NCBI RefSeq assembly: GCF_009729075.1
Contig: NZ_VTGY01000005.1
Location: forward strand, 1-64,000
Length of the DNA: 64,000 bases
Direction: 5' to 3'
DNA from: Mycolicibacterium sp. CBMA 226
Lineage (GTDB): Bacteria > Actinomycetota > Actinomycetes > Mycobacteriales > Mycobacteriaceae
Every line of letters begins with the position of its first letter. Positions within the stretch are counted from its first letter, which is position 1. Below the pieces are notes generated by a model. The model worked only from the letters and a program-made list of their open reading frames with translations. It made no database searches and had not been told where the DNA came from. The translations under genes and the position numbers were made by a program. Shown here piece after piece: positions 1 through 8,743 of the stretch.

Positions 1-120
1 GATGACCCGCGTGGTGGTGAAGCAGACATCATCCTGGGCAAGCACCGAAACGGTCCGACTGCGAATATCACTGTGGCACACCAGCTTCACTTCTCGCGGT
101 TCACGAATATGGCGCGGTAG
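1..120 (+). CDS. dnaB: Replicative DNA helicase DnaB, C-terminal end (partial at left edge)
   Basis: The first frame is open from base 1 to a TAG at 118-120. It encodes 39 residues with the typical DnaB tail: GEADIILGKHRNGPT followed by a short segment ending in SRFTNMAR. In DnaB this is the end of the RecA-like motor domain of the replicative helicase. Everything upstream, including the Walker motifs and any intein, lies outside the window. The match is to the family C-terminus as remembered; the length is too short for anything finer. Confidence 0.9.
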   Translation, partial: DDPRGGEADIILGKHRNGPTANITVAHQLHFSRFTNMAR

Positions 121-156
121 CGGACCGACGACAAGAGCAGCGAGATGCGGGGAAGA

Positions 157-210
157 TTAACAAACGCGCATCGCTTGTTAAGCAAGGACGCGAGCTAAAT
201 AGCTAGCTCG
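157..210. terminator. Two adjacent inverted repeats after dnaB
   Basis: TTAACAA (157-163) and TTGTTAA (175-181) are perfect 7-base arms around an 11-base spacer. CGAGCTA (191-197) and TAGCTCG (204-210) form a second 7-bp stem with a 6-base loop. They lie 37-90 bases after the dnaB stop. The second can act as a terminator hairpin, though no T-run follows. The first could equally be a protein-binding site. Bases 211-394 hold nothing else I can support. Confidence 0.4.
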
Positions 211-394
211 GAGTCCGCTGATTTTCAACGGACTGGCAGCGCTGCATGCATCGATGCGCACACAATCGATGTGCTGAAACGTTTGCCGTCACATCCAACG
301 CCGCATGGCCGCAAGTTGCCATGGCACCGCCGAGTCCCAAAGTTCGTGGTCGTATTCGGTCTGGCCGCACGCGTGTGAGAGCGGCACGCGGTCA

Positions 395-883
395 TCAGTG
401 TGCCGCCGGATCCCCCATGCGGTCGTGTCCCCGCGACGAGCCGCGCAGATCGCGCTGGATTCCGACCGACGCGAGGCTCATTCGCGGCATATTCGCGTAG
501 ATCGCCTCGAACTGTCCGGCCTGCACCTTGTACGCCTCGTGCCAGACTCCGACGTTTCCGTTGTAGGCGGTTCGTTTGAAGAAGGCCTTTCTTGCAGGTT
601 TGTGTTGCAGGTCGCTGTCGTTCGCCCACGCCATGAGTTCGTCGAATGAGCGCCAGTGCTGGACGAAGAAGAGCAACCGCCGATCGCTCTGTGACCAGAC
701 GGTGTTGGAGTTCAGCAGCGGCGTGTTCGGCAGTGCGAGAGCCTCTTTGGTCATGGAGAACGCGCTGGTGAGCACCGGCCACCATTCTCTGAACCGCCAC
801 CACTTGTTAACGCGGAGGCCGATGAAAAGCACCACGAAGTCATCGGGGTAGTTGGCAGTGGTGCGATTTGCTTTGATGTCCAT
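395..883 (-). CDS. DUF4188 domain protein
   Basis: A 162-residue protein with the pattern of DUF4188 proteins: a VVLFIGLRVNKWWRFREWWPV segment near residues 17-37, LLFFVQHWRSFDELMAWA at about 70-87, and NVGVWHEAY at about 109-117. The family is related to the small alpha/beta-barrel (antibiotic-monooxygenase-like) proteins, and its function is not established. The last 25 residues are polar and low-complexity. The ATG at 883 has only a weak ribosome-binding site. The gene stands alone, with about 250 bases to the next gene on the same strand. Confidence 0.75.
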   Translation of the reverse strand: MDIKANRTTANYPDDFVVLFIGLRVNKWWRFREWWPVLTSAFSMTKEALALPNTPLLNSNTVWSQSDRRLLFFVQHWRSFDELMAWANDSDLQHKPARKAFFKRTAYNGNVGVWHEAYKVQAGQFEAIYANMPRMSLASVGIQRDLRGSSRGHDRMGDPAAH

Positions 884-1131
884 TTCAGGGGCCTATCTTT
901 TGGTCCGGCGCCGGCCGGATATTGATCCGGTGAACGCGGTGTAGTTCGCTCGGGATGTGTGCAGTTCGCGTGAATCCTGAGACGCGCGAACGCGTCCATG
1001 CCCACTTGACGTCGCGCAAATTCGTTCTGCGCAAATCCCGTGTTGTTGTGATCAGAACGTAGGGATAGCGCGGTCACGGGCGGAAGGCGCGGGCGCACAT
1101 CAAAAGCGAGACGCTATGGGCGGTCGCACAT

Positions 1132-2364
1132 TCATCGGAAGGTGTGGAGCCGGCGGCGCAGTTCAAGCGCAAGTGTGACCGCCAACCGGCGTTCGCCGGG
1201 AGGGTATCCAAGAATTTCGGTGGCTCGAGCCACCCGCTGCAGGACGGTGTTGCGATGTGTGTGCAGCTGCTCGGATGCACGCGGAGCGTTCTCCGCCATA
1301 TCCAGGTACACCCTCAGGGTTTCGCGCAACCGCTCACAGAGGGGGGTGTCCTCGGCCAACCCGCCGAGTGTGCTGAGGACGAAATCGTGCGCACTCCCTT
1401 CGTCGCTGGATGCGAGCGCGGCAACTTCCAGCTCACGGTGGGTGAGGACGCGTGCACCGTCGGGATCGATGGCAGTCATCCGGTGCACGGCCAGAGCGCG
1501 GTCGTGGCTTCGACGAAATCCGTCCACCCCGGGTGACGTCGGCCCGATCGCCACGCGCACCGGCGCATCGACCAGATCCACCGCTATCCCAGCAAGACCG
1601 GAAGCCTCGTCGGCCGTAGGGGTGGCAATCCACATCCAGAGCACGTCCGCGGCAGCGGCGATCATGAGCGGGACCGGCGCACCGATCGCGCGCGCGAGCG
1701 ACAACCCCACCGACCTCAGCACACCGGGGCGGACACCGGAGTCTGCCCAGATCACCAACGCCGTGTGTTCACGGCGGACGTCGTAGCGCAGACTGCGACT
1801 CACCATGTCGTCGTCGAGCTGCACGCCATCGAGCAGCAGCCGGACCATCTTGATGCGCCGCGACAGGTCGCCGCCTGCAATCTGTACCTGCTCCTCTCTC
1901 ATCGCCTCGATAGCCTGATGTAGAAGCTCAGTACTGAACCACGATATTGCCGCGTGCGATCTGCGCAGGACGCTTGCCAGCTCAGCGGGAGCGACCGTTC
2001 CGGCTGACAACTCCAGCCAGCGTTTCCAGATGATGTGCTCAGCGATGCGACAGCCCTCGTAAGCCACCTCGGGTTCCAGACCGCGGTGAACGAGGGTGCG
2101 CGCCATAAGCTTCGTCTCCGGCGGAACGACGATCGTCGACGGGTCGTCGTCGGATCGCGCGGCTGCCAGGAACGACCGCACGTTCCACATCGTGAGCATC
2201 AGCAACTCGGCCCGGATTGCAGGATCGTTACCAAGCAGCGGAAGGGACTCGACGATCGCTTCGACGATCTCAGCGCCGACTGCGTCGAGCTGCTGGCTGA
2301 ATAACTCCGCGAGCTGCGCGATGCGTGAGGGTTCGTCCGACCACACCATGCGCACAGTCTTCAC
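1132..2364 (-). CDS. PucR/CdaR-type transcriptional regulator
   Basis: A 410-residue regulator. The C-terminal 60 residues (about 349-405) carry the PucR-type helix-turn-helix, with the LxTHRNTVLQRVARATEILG pattern seen in this family. The N-terminal 170 residues are helical and resemble the RsbRD-like N-terminal domain common in mycobacterial PucR proteins; a GGDEF-like middle region follows. The first start is GTG at 2364, and an ATG at 2349 is equally possible. The gene diverges from an aldehyde dehydrogenase gene, which is its most likely target. The ligand is unknown. Confidence 0.8.
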   Translation of the reverse strand: MKTVRMVWSDEPSRIAQLAELFSQQLDAVGAEIVEAIVESLPLLGNDPAIRAELLMLTMWNVRSFLAAARSDDDPSTIVVPPETKLMARTLVHRGLEPEVAYEGCRIAEHIIWKRWLELSAGTVAPAELASVLRRSHAAISWFSTELLHQAIEAMREEQVQIAGGDLSRRIKMVRLLLDGVQLDDDMVSRSLRYDVRREHTALVIWADSGVRPGVLRSVGLSLARAIGAPVPLMIAAAADVLWMWIATPTADEASGLAGIAVDLVDAPVRVAIGPTSPGVDGFRRSHDRALAVHRMTAIDPDGARVLTHRELEVAALASSDEGSAHDFVLSTLGGLAEDTPLCERLRETLRVYLDMAENAPRASEQLHTHRNTVLQRVARATEILGYPPGERRLAVTLALELRRRLHTFR

Positions 2365-2671
2365 CGATGTCTTCGCTTTCGTCCACGGCCTCGCCGGCTA
2401 CGAGCACTGGGCGGCCGCACATCCATAAAGTGAACTGATAGGCGCCTGTATATAGCGGGGCGCCAACCAAGCGCTGAAAATATCGCTGTGACGGACGCTC
2501 GTACAACGAGCTACCGGACAGTGACCGGGACGACCAACGATCGACCCGGCCCCTGAAACACCAGACGATGTTCAGTAGTGCCCGGGGCACCGGCAATCGG
2601 CCATCAGCAACGCCAGTTCGGCGTTCCTTGCAGGTGACGCAGCCCGACGCGTCCAGAAAGGCAAATCTCAG
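2365..2671. promoter_or_regulatory. Intergenic region between pucR-type gene and aldehyde dehydrogenase
   Basis: This is a 307-base divergent control region. It contains an inverted repeat, GCTCGT (2497-2502) and ACGAGC (2506-2511), around a 3-base spacer. It also holds two copies of GGCGCC near 2437-2463. No open frame here looks coding. The repeat is a candidate regulator site, with no consensus to test it against. Confidence 0.35.
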
Positions 2672-4138
2672 GTGAGTATTCTCAGCGCACCCGATTCCGT
2701 GGTCGCCATCGACCGTCTCTTCATCGACGGTCGATGGCGAAAGCCCGAGGGCACAGCACGAATCAGAGTGACCTCGCCCAACACCGGAGAGGTTCTCGGC
2801 GAGGTTCCCGACGGCGTATCGGCCGACATCGACGCTGCCGTCGCCGCCGCCCGCCGCGCGTTCGACGACCCAGGAGGCTGGTCGGGCCTCGCACCGACTG
2901 AGCGTGCGGTGTACTTGCGACGCTTCGCCGACGAGATCGACAAGCGCAAGGACTCATTCGCGACCGCAGTCTCCTCGCAGAACGGTATGCCCATCACGCT
3001 GGCAGCACAGCTGGAGGCCGCCTTTCCCTCGGTACTTCTTCGCTATTACGCCGACTTGGCCGCCGCGCAACCGGAGGACCTGCGCGACGGCATGTTCGGT
3101 CACACCATTGAAGTTCAGCGCTCCCCGCTAGGGGTGGTGGGTGCCATCGTTCCGTGGAACTTCCCACAGGCCATAACCGCCTTCAAGTACGCGCCAGCGC
3201 TGGCGGCCGGTTGCACTCTGGTGATCAAACCCTCGCCGGAGACCGTGCTCGACGCGTTCCTGTTGGCCGAGGCCGCGGAGGCGGCCGGCCTGCCGGCAGG
3301 GGTGCTCAATATCGTCCCGGCCGGCCGGGAAATTGGCGCATACCTGGTGTCTCATCCGGGCATCGATAAGGTCGCCTTCACCGGCTCCACCGCGGCCGGC
3401 ATGTCGATCGCCGAAGCCTGCGGCCGTTTGCTTCGCCCGGTCACCCTGGAACTGGGCGGAAAGTCTGCGGCCATCGTGCTCGACGATGCCGTATTGGACC
3501 TGCAGAAGATTGGCGATGAGCTGTTGATGGCGACATTGGCCAACAACGGTCAGACGTGTTATCTCGGTACCCGAGTACTGGCTCCGCGCTCGCGCTACGC
3601 CGAAGTGGTCGATGCATTCACCGAGTTCGCGGCGTCACTGACGATAGGTGACTCGCTCGATACCGCCACTCAGGTTGGGCCGATGGTCACTGCCGCGCAC
3701 CGCAATCGGGTCGAGGGCTACATCGCCAGGGGACGCAGCGACGGCGGCAGGATCACAACGGGCGGAGGTCGCCCGTCGGATCAGGATCGCGGCTGGTTCG
3801 TACAGCCGACCGTTTTCGCCGACGTCGACAACACGGTGACCATCTCGCGTGAGGAGATCTTCGGTCCGGTGTTGTCGGTGATCGGCTATGACGACGACGA
3901 CGAAGCCGTCGCGATCGCGAACGACTCCGAGTTTGGTCTCGGCGGATCGGTCTGGAGCGCCGATCCGCAGCGGGCGCTCTCGGTGGCGCGTCGCTTACGA
4001 ACCGGCACTGTTGGTCTCGGCCATTACATGCCCGACCCCGTTGCCCCGTTTGGGGGGATCAAGAACAGCGGAATGGGGCGGGAACTCGGACCCGAGGGCT
4101 TGGCCGCGTATCAGAACCTCAAATCCATCTTTCGCTGA
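2672..4138 (+). CDS. Aldehyde dehydrogenase (NAD(P)+-dependent)
   Basis: A full-length 488-residue ALDH-superfamily enzyme oxidising an aldehyde to the acid. Visible signatures are PWNFP (Asn163), KPSPET (185-191), FTGST (236-240), the general base in LELGGK (Glu260), and the catalytic Cys296 in NNGQTC. EIFGPVLSV lies near residue 396. The GTG at 2672 is preceded by AGAAAGG. The substrate cannot be read from the sequence. The divergent PucR-type regulator suggests control by a substrate-derived signal. Confidence 0.92.
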   Translation: MSILSAPDSVVAIDRLFIDGRWRKPEGTARIRVTSPNTGEVLGEVPDGVSADIDAAVAAARRAFDDPGGWSGLAPTERAVYLRRFADEIDKRKDSFATAVSSQNGMPITLAAQLEAAFPSVLLRYYADLAAAQPEDLRDGMFGHTIEVQRSPLGVVGAIVPWNFPQAITAFKYAPALAAGCTLVIKPSPETVLDAFLLAEAAEAAGLPAGVLNIVPAGREIGAYLVSHPGIDKVAFTGSTAAGMSIAEACGRLLRPVTLELGGKSAAIVLDDAVLDLQKIGDELLMATLANNGQTCYLGTRVLAPRSRYAEVVDAFTEFAASLTIGDSLDTATQVGPMVTAAHRNRVEGYIARGRSDGGRITTGGGRPSDQDRGWFVQPTVFADVDNTVTISREEIFGPVLSVIGYDDDDEAVAIANDSEFGLGGSVWSADPQRALSVARRLRTGTVGLGHYMPDPVAPFGGIKNSGMGRELGPEGLAAYQNLKSIFR

Positions 4139-4288
4139 TCCGTGCGGCCAATGGCGTGCTCGCCGCGTTCGTTGACCGAAGGGAAATGAACCCACGACCG
4201 ACTGGAATTCACCGCCTCTCGCTGACGATCCGAGATGTCGACACCAGGTCGCCTTCACCGACGTGCACCACCGAAACGGGAGGATCAG

Positions 4289-4501
4289 ATGTCCAAGATG
4301 ACGGTCAAGGGCGCCTGGAAGGGTTGGGACGGTAAGACGTATGTGGAGATGACCGACGGCTCCAAGTGGAAGCAAGCGGAATACCACTACGAGTACCACT
4401 ACGCATACTGTCCACAGGCAACCGTTACCAATGACGGACTGATGCTCGTAGACGGTATGAGTCGAGCTGTCCGCGTGCGCCGAGTTTACGGGCGCGAATG
4501 A
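4289..4501 (+). CDS. Small conserved protein, 70 residues, aromatic and beta-rich
   Basis: The ATG at 4289 has a good ribosome-binding site (GGGAGG, 5 bases upstream). I prefer it over the upstream in-frame start at 4235, which has none. The protein is rich in Trp, Tyr and Gly, with the pattern GxWKGWDGKTYVEMTDGSKWxQ followed by a Tyr/His-rich YHYEYHYAYCP stretch. I recall similar single-domain, SH3-like small proteins in many bacteria, without a known role. The aldehyde dehydrogenase ends 150 bases upstream, so cotranscription is possible. Confidence 0.6.
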   Translation: MSKMTVKGAWKGWDGKTYVEMTDGSKWKQAEYHYEYHYAYCPQATVTNDGLMLVDGMSRAVRVRRVYGRE

Positions 4502-5228
4502 GCTCGATGCTGATCGGCGTCCATCGATCAGTAAGCAGTATCCGGCATTCATGGCAGGCGGCTGACTAGCAATCGGCGGTAGAGGAGAGCCCCGTCACGT
4601 GACGCAAGTGGGCGCTCGCGCGCCGACGGCCTGTCGGCTCAATCGGCTTGGCTCCGGTGAGGCGTCAAATGCCTGCTGAAGAAATGCCAAAATTCTGAGA
4701 CAAAACCCTGATGACGCCACGTGAGACAAGCTGCATCACCGCAGGTCAGGGGATCGGCAGATGCCAAGGAAACTGAGACCCTACAGGCGCCACCACCGGA
4801 CCGGTATCGCCTTCGACCAGCTGGGCGCGACGTACCGGCGCCGGATCGCGGAGCTAGCGGTTGACTTCGGTTTCGGCTACCACCGCTGAACCTGAGAAGG
4901 TCTTAGGCCTGCCAATCGTTGGCGCGACGTCGAATTGAGCTGGGCGCAGGATCACCTCGTCGCCGTGCGATCCCTGAGCGCGGCGCACCGGGTCGCAGCG
5001 GCCGGCATGCCCACGACGGGCCTGGCACCCAACGGTGTCGGGAGCTTCGACTTCGCCCTAGGCGTCAGCCCAACCACCGTCGTGTGTGACCGTCGGTGCA
5101 ACGACGTTGCGGCAGAAGGACTGCCAACTCGCAACCAATCGCAGCCGCGAATCTCGGTAGGAGTCCTCCCACAGCTATCGGCGTGCTGACCATGCACGCA
5201 CCACGCACAGATGCTGAGATTGCTCCGA
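4502..5228. other. Gene-poor stretch with one doubtful mini-ORF
   Basis: There are 727 bases without a gene I can support. A 42-codon frame at 4761-4889 (+) starts MPRKLRPYRRHHRTG and ends FGFGYHR. It is very basic and has no recognisable family; it could be the tail of a decayed gene. A 12-bp perfect palindrome, CGTCACGTGACG, lies at 4593-4604. Longer frames on both strands (for example 4935-5189) mirror each other and look like chance GC-rich frames. Confidence 0.35.
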
Positions 5229-5717
5229 TCAACCAGACTCGGCGATCCGGTCGGTAATGGCCTCGGCCACTTTGCCGAACCTAATCAGGTCTGCCTTTGT
5301 CAACGGATCCACCACCAGTTCGCGCACCTTCGCGACGTGCAACGGGGCCGCGGCGGCGACCCGCTTCATCCCCGCCTTCGTGAGCTCGACCACGCTTACC
5401 CTGCCGTCATCGGCGCAGACACCCTTGAGCACCAGCCCGTCGTCTTCCAGGCGCCTGACCACGTGGGATAACCGCGACAACGAGGAGTTTGCTTTGGCGG
5501 CGAGTTCCGACATCCGCAGCGTCTTGTCGTCGGCTTCCGACAGATTCGCCAAGACGAGGTACTCGAACGTCGTCAGTCCGGTGGTGCGCTGCAGATCGCG
5601 TTCCAGGGCCGCCGGAAGCTCCATGATCATCGACAGGAGCTGACGCCATGCGCGTTGCTGATCGTCGTCGAGCCACACCGTTTCGGGTTGGCCACGCTCA
5701 CGCTTGGGTCGCGTCAT
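5229..5717 (-). CDS. MarR-family transcriptional regulator
   Basis: A winged-helix regulator of 162 residues from the ATG at 5717; an in-frame start at 5741 would add 8 residues. The core has the MarR layout: helix-turn-helix around LRMSELAAKANSSLSRLSHVVRRLE (residues ~73-97) and the wing at VCADDGRVSVVELTKAG. It diverges from the DoxX/F420-reductase-YceI operon. The region between holds two copies of a site laid over a good promoter, so it probably represses that operon, and perhaps itself. The inducing ligand is unknown. Confidence 0.9.
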   Translation of the reverse strand: MTRPKRERGQPETVWLDDDQQRAWRQLLSMIMELPAALERDLQRTTGLTTFEYLVLANLSEADDKTLRMSELAAKANSSLSRLSHVVRRLEDDGLVLKGVCADDGRVSVVELTKAGMKRVAAAAPLHVAKVRELVVDPLTKADLIRFGKVAEAITDRIAESG

Positions 5718-5890
5718 CGCGACGACCCGATGGTGTCCCATCGCGCAGCTGTCATCCGGACCTCCTCCTCAGTTCGAAGGATAGTTCAGCCATCAACCAT
5801 TGACCCTGAGTTGGCGACCGGCGACGGCGCTGGGCCGTCACCGAGGCGTCGTCGTCTGCGTTGCGCGGGCAAGGAGTGCGACGTAGCCCA

Positions 5891-5941
5891 TTGGTTGACG
5901 CATCACGTTAATAGGCATAACTTGGTTGAAGCATCAACTAA
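5891..5941 (+). promoter_or_regulatory. Promoter of the DoxX operon with two overlapping MarR-type sites
   Basis: The -35 TTGACG (5895-5900) and -10 TAACTT (5918-5923) are separated by 17 bases. Site A (5891-5910) and site B (5922-5941) both begin with TTGGTTGA and share 14 of their first 15 bases. They are spaced 31 bases apart, about three helical turns. Site B is also an imperfect inverted repeat, TTGGTTGA/TCAACTAA. Site A covers the -35 and site B covers the end of the -10 and the start point. A further TGGTTGATG-like half-site on the other strand lies at 5791-5800, near the MarR start. Confidence 0.65.
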
Positions 5942-6034
5942 TGCGTCCGACGGTTCCCGGGCGAACGACCAAGTTCGTATGTGCAACCGCGTGAACCAAT
6001 CCTGTTCGTAAGCAAAGATATTCGAGGAGGTCTC

Positions 6035-6415
6035 ATGAACACCGCGGTATGGATCGCGTCCGGATTACTGGCCGCCGCATATCTCTTCATCGGTGGCACG
6101 AAACTGCTGAAGTCCAAGGAGCAACTATCGGAGAACCCCTCCACGGCCGGCGCCGCTGAGGCGTTGTCTGCGACGTCGATCAAGCTCATCGGCAGCGTCG
6201 AGGTCGCCGGCGCTCTCGGGCTGATACTGCCTTGGCTGACCGGTATCGCGCGCATCCTGACCCCGGCCGCCGCGTTGGGGCTCGCGCTGTTGCAAGTAGG
6301 CGCGGCGGTATTCCACGGTCGACGCGCGGAGTACAAGCAGTGGCCTGTGAACGCCGTGTTCCTGGCGGTGGCGGTCTTCATCGCCGCCGCTCGGGCCTTG
6401 CAGGTCGTGCGATGA
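6035..6415 (+). CDS. DoxX-family membrane protein
   Basis: A 126-residue protein with four hydrophobic segments: about residues 3-20 (ending YLFIGGTKL), 46-68, 71-92 and 100-122. This matches small DoxX-like integral membrane proteins. Mycobacterial DoxX proteins have been linked to thiol and oxidative-stress complexes; the role of this one is inferred only from that. The ATG at 6035 has GAGGAGG just upstream. The stop overlaps the ATG of the next gene (ATGA), so the two are translationally coupled. Confidence 0.8.
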   Translation: MNTAVWIASGLLAAAYLFIGGTKLLKSKEQLSENPSTAGAAEALSATSIKLIGSVEVAGALGLILPWLTGIARILTPAAALGLALLQVGAAVFHGRRAEYKQWPVNAVFLAVAVFIAAARALQVVR

Positions 6416-7626
6416 GCAGCGCTCTGCAGTACGCAGTCGTGGGCACCGGCCGCGTCGGCGCGGTTCTAGCGCAACGGTTCTCCGACCACCATGTCCCAGC
6501 TCTGTGGGCCAACACTCGAGGTCCGGAGACGGTCGACGTCACCGAACTGTCCGCCTCGATTACACCGGCCACCCTTGGCACGGCCCTGGATGCAGACGTG
6601 ATCATCCTGGCTATTCCGTTCCTGAAGGTCCGCGAGCTGGGCAAGACCCGTTCGGACTGGTCGGGCAAGATCATCGTCGACGCGACCAACGCGTTTCTGG
6701 TGCCCAACTCCGAGCAAATCCTCGGCGGCCGACTGTCGACCGAGTACAACGCAGAGGCCTTCCCGGGCGCCGTGGTGGTCAAGTCGTTCAACCAAACCGC
6801 CGCTAAGCGGCTCGCCGAGAAGCGCCCACCCGAATTCGGGAAACGGGTGGTCTTCGTGTCCAGTAACGACTCCGCAGCCAGCGCGACGGTGGCCGAGCTG
6901 TGCACCGATCTCGACTTCGCCCCCATCGAACTCGGACGTCTCGACGAGGGTGGTGTACTCATCCAAGCCCGCAACGCCTTGGTCCTGCGCGAACTCTACG
7001 AGCTGCCGTCCGCACTTGAGGAGAACGCCCAGTCCAGTTCGACTGTCGGAAACCAAGTCTCACCCGGCACGTGGACGATCGACCCCGTCCACTCGTCCAT
7101 CACGTTCTCGGTTCGCCATCTGATGGTCGGCCGAGTACGTGGGCGGTTCGGCGACTTCTCCGGAGCGATCACCGTGCCCGAGAACGGAACTCCGAGCGTC
7201 ACGGCCACCATCGCGGTCGGATCGGTGGACACCGGCAACCCGGACCGCGACCAACACCTCCGGGCACCCGACATCTTCGGCGCCGACGAGTTCCCCACCG
7301 CAACCCTCGCCTCGGTCGGCATGCACAGCACCGGGCAAAACGACTGGGTGCTCATCATCGACTTCACCTTGCGCGGAATCACCAAACGCCTACCACTGGC
7401 ATTCTCATTTCTGGGCGTGAGCGCCGGCATGGGGCACGGTGAAGTGGCCGGGTTCGAAGGCGCAATCAAACTGAAGCGCAGCGACTTCGGCGTCCTGACC
7501 GACACCCCCGTGCTAGCCGGCGGCGGCCCGATGCTCGGCGACACCGTCGACATCACCGTGTCCTTGGAAGCGGTCAAAGAACCCGCCGCCCCGACCAGAT
7601 CAGAGGGCGACGCCGCGCCCGCGTAG
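6412..7626 (+). CDS. Fusion: F420-dependent NADP reductase-like domain plus YceI domain
   Basis: A 404-residue protein with two domains. Residues 1-200 form a Rossmann domain like NADPH:F420 oxidoreductase/NAD-binding F420 proteins: GTGRVG at 11-16, then DVIILAIPF and KIIVDATNAF. Residues about 217-390 are a YceI-type lipocalin-like barrel: GTWTIDPVHSSITFSVRHLM, GRFGDFSG, LRAPDIFGADEFPTATL and LRGITK. YceI proteins bind isoprenoid-type lipids. I start at the ATG overlapping the doxX stop; upstream in-frame codons run through doxX. I know both domains only as separate proteins. The frame is continuous across the junction. Confidence 0.85.
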   Translation: MSSALQYAVVGTGRVGAVLAQRFSDHHVPALWANTRGPETVDVTELSASITPATLGTALDADVIILAIPFLKVRELGKTRSDWSGKIIVDATNAFLVPNSEQILGGRLSTEYNAEAFPGAVVVKSFNQTAAKRLAEKRPPEFGKRVVFVSSNDSAASATVAELCTDLDFAPIELGRLDEGGVLIQARNALVLRELYELPSALEENAQSSSTVGNQVSPGTWTIDPVHSSITFSVRHLMVGRVRGRFGDFSGAITVPENGTPSVTATIAVGSVDTGNPDRDQHLRAPDIFGADEFPTATLASVGMHSTGQNDWVLIIDFTLRGITKRLPLAFSFLGVSAGMGHGEVAGFEGAIKLKRSDFGVLTDTPVLAGGGPMLGDTVDITVSLEAVKEPAAPTRSEGDAAPA

Positions 7627-7801
7627 GGACGGTGCCGACCGCGCGGTAGTCGTTGGGCAACAACATCTTTCATGTGACGGCGAGTTAGGCAACTCGACCT
7701 GGCCGCGGCGTTACCACCACTTCTCGCCTCCCCGCCTGTCGTTCCAGCCGCGAGAAGACATCAGCAGAACAGCACTCCACCCATCTGAGAAGGACAGTCA
7801 C

Positions 7802-8743
7802 ATGCATGTTTTCATCACTGGCGGAACCGGCCACGCCGGTTCTCACATCATTCCCGAACTGATCGCCGCTGGCCACGACGTCACCGGACTGGCCCGGTCG
7901 GACGCCTCCGCAGAAGCCCTGTCCGCGCTCGGCGCGGCGGTGCGTCGAGGCAGCCTGGAAGACCTTGACGGGCTCAAGGAAGCTGCCGCGGACGCCGACG
8001 GCGTCATCCACGTCGCGCACCGGCAAGATTTGCTTCCGACTGGCGGGATGGACGCCGTCGCCGACGCGGAACTGCCGATCATGCTCGCCTACGGCGAGGC
8101 ACTCGCGGGAACCGGAAAACCACTCGTCGCAGCGGGCAGCATCGGCTCGCCGGGAAACCTGGGCCGACCAGCCACCGAGGACGACCCTGCCCTGCCCAGC
8201 GGGGAAGAGCACAAGGGCACGTTGCGGGCTCGTAACGTCGTGGAACGAGCCGTCATTGACCTCGCCGAGCAAGGAGTGCGGTCCTCAATCGTGCGACTCC
8301 CGCTCATCGCGCACGACACGACCGATGACGCTGGCTTCCTGCCCGGGCTGATCGCACTCGCCAAGGAGAAGGGCGTCGCCGGCTACCCTGGAGACGGCAC
8401 GAACCTGTGGTGTGCTGTCCATGTCCGAGACGTCGCCTCCCTGTTCCGCCTGGCGCTGGAGAAGGGCCCGGCGGGTCGCTATTGGCACGCGATTCAGGAT
8501 GAGGGCATCCCGTTCCGCGACATCGCCGAGGCCATCGGCAGTCGTCTGGATCTGCCCGCCGTGAGCATCCCCATGGATGTCCTGATGCTGCCGGGATACT
8601 TCGGCCAGTTCATGAATCTGGTCACCGGATCCTTCCCGGCGACCAGCCTCATCACCCGCCAAACCCTGGGCTGGGACCCCGTTGGACCCGGGCTGTTCGC
8701 CGACTTGGACAACCGCCACTACTTCCCGGGGGCGGACGCATGA
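7802..8743 (+). CDS. NAD(P)-dependent epimerase/dehydratase-type SDR protein
   Basis: A 313-residue extended or atypical SDR. Residues 2-14 show the nucleotide-binding VFITGGTGHAGSH. LARSD and a typical helix follow at ~38, and GVIHVAH at about 69-75. The canonical YxxxK pair is not obvious; an EEHKGTLRARN stretch occupies that position, so it may be an atypical SDR that binds NAD(P) without classical catalysis. The ATG at 7802 is preceded by GAGAAGGAC. The gene overlaps the following SnoaL-type gene by four bases. Confidence 0.85.
   Translation: MHVFITGGTGHAGSHIIPELIAAGHDVTGLARSDASAEALSALGAAVRRGSLEDLDGLKEAAADADGVIHVAHRQDLLPTGGMDAVADAELPIMLAYGEALAGTGKPLVAAGSIGSPGNLGRPATEDDPALPSGEEHKGTLRARNVVERAVIDLAEQGVRSSIVRLPLIAHDTTDDAGFLPGLIALAKEKGVAGYPGDGTNLWCAVHVRDVASLFRLALEKGPAGRYWHAIQDEGIPFRDIAEAIGSRLDLPAVSIPMDVLMLPGYFGQFMNLVTGSFPATSLITRQTLGWDPVGPGLFADLDNRHYFPGADA

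Noticed and set aside
225..803. 192-codon minus-strand frame overlapping the DUF4188 gene
   Set aside because: Arg-rich, no family character; the DUF4188 frame explains this DNA.
4935..5197. Mutually overlapping small frames on both strands
   Set aside because: No ribosome-binding sites, no recognisable motifs, and each mirrors the other.
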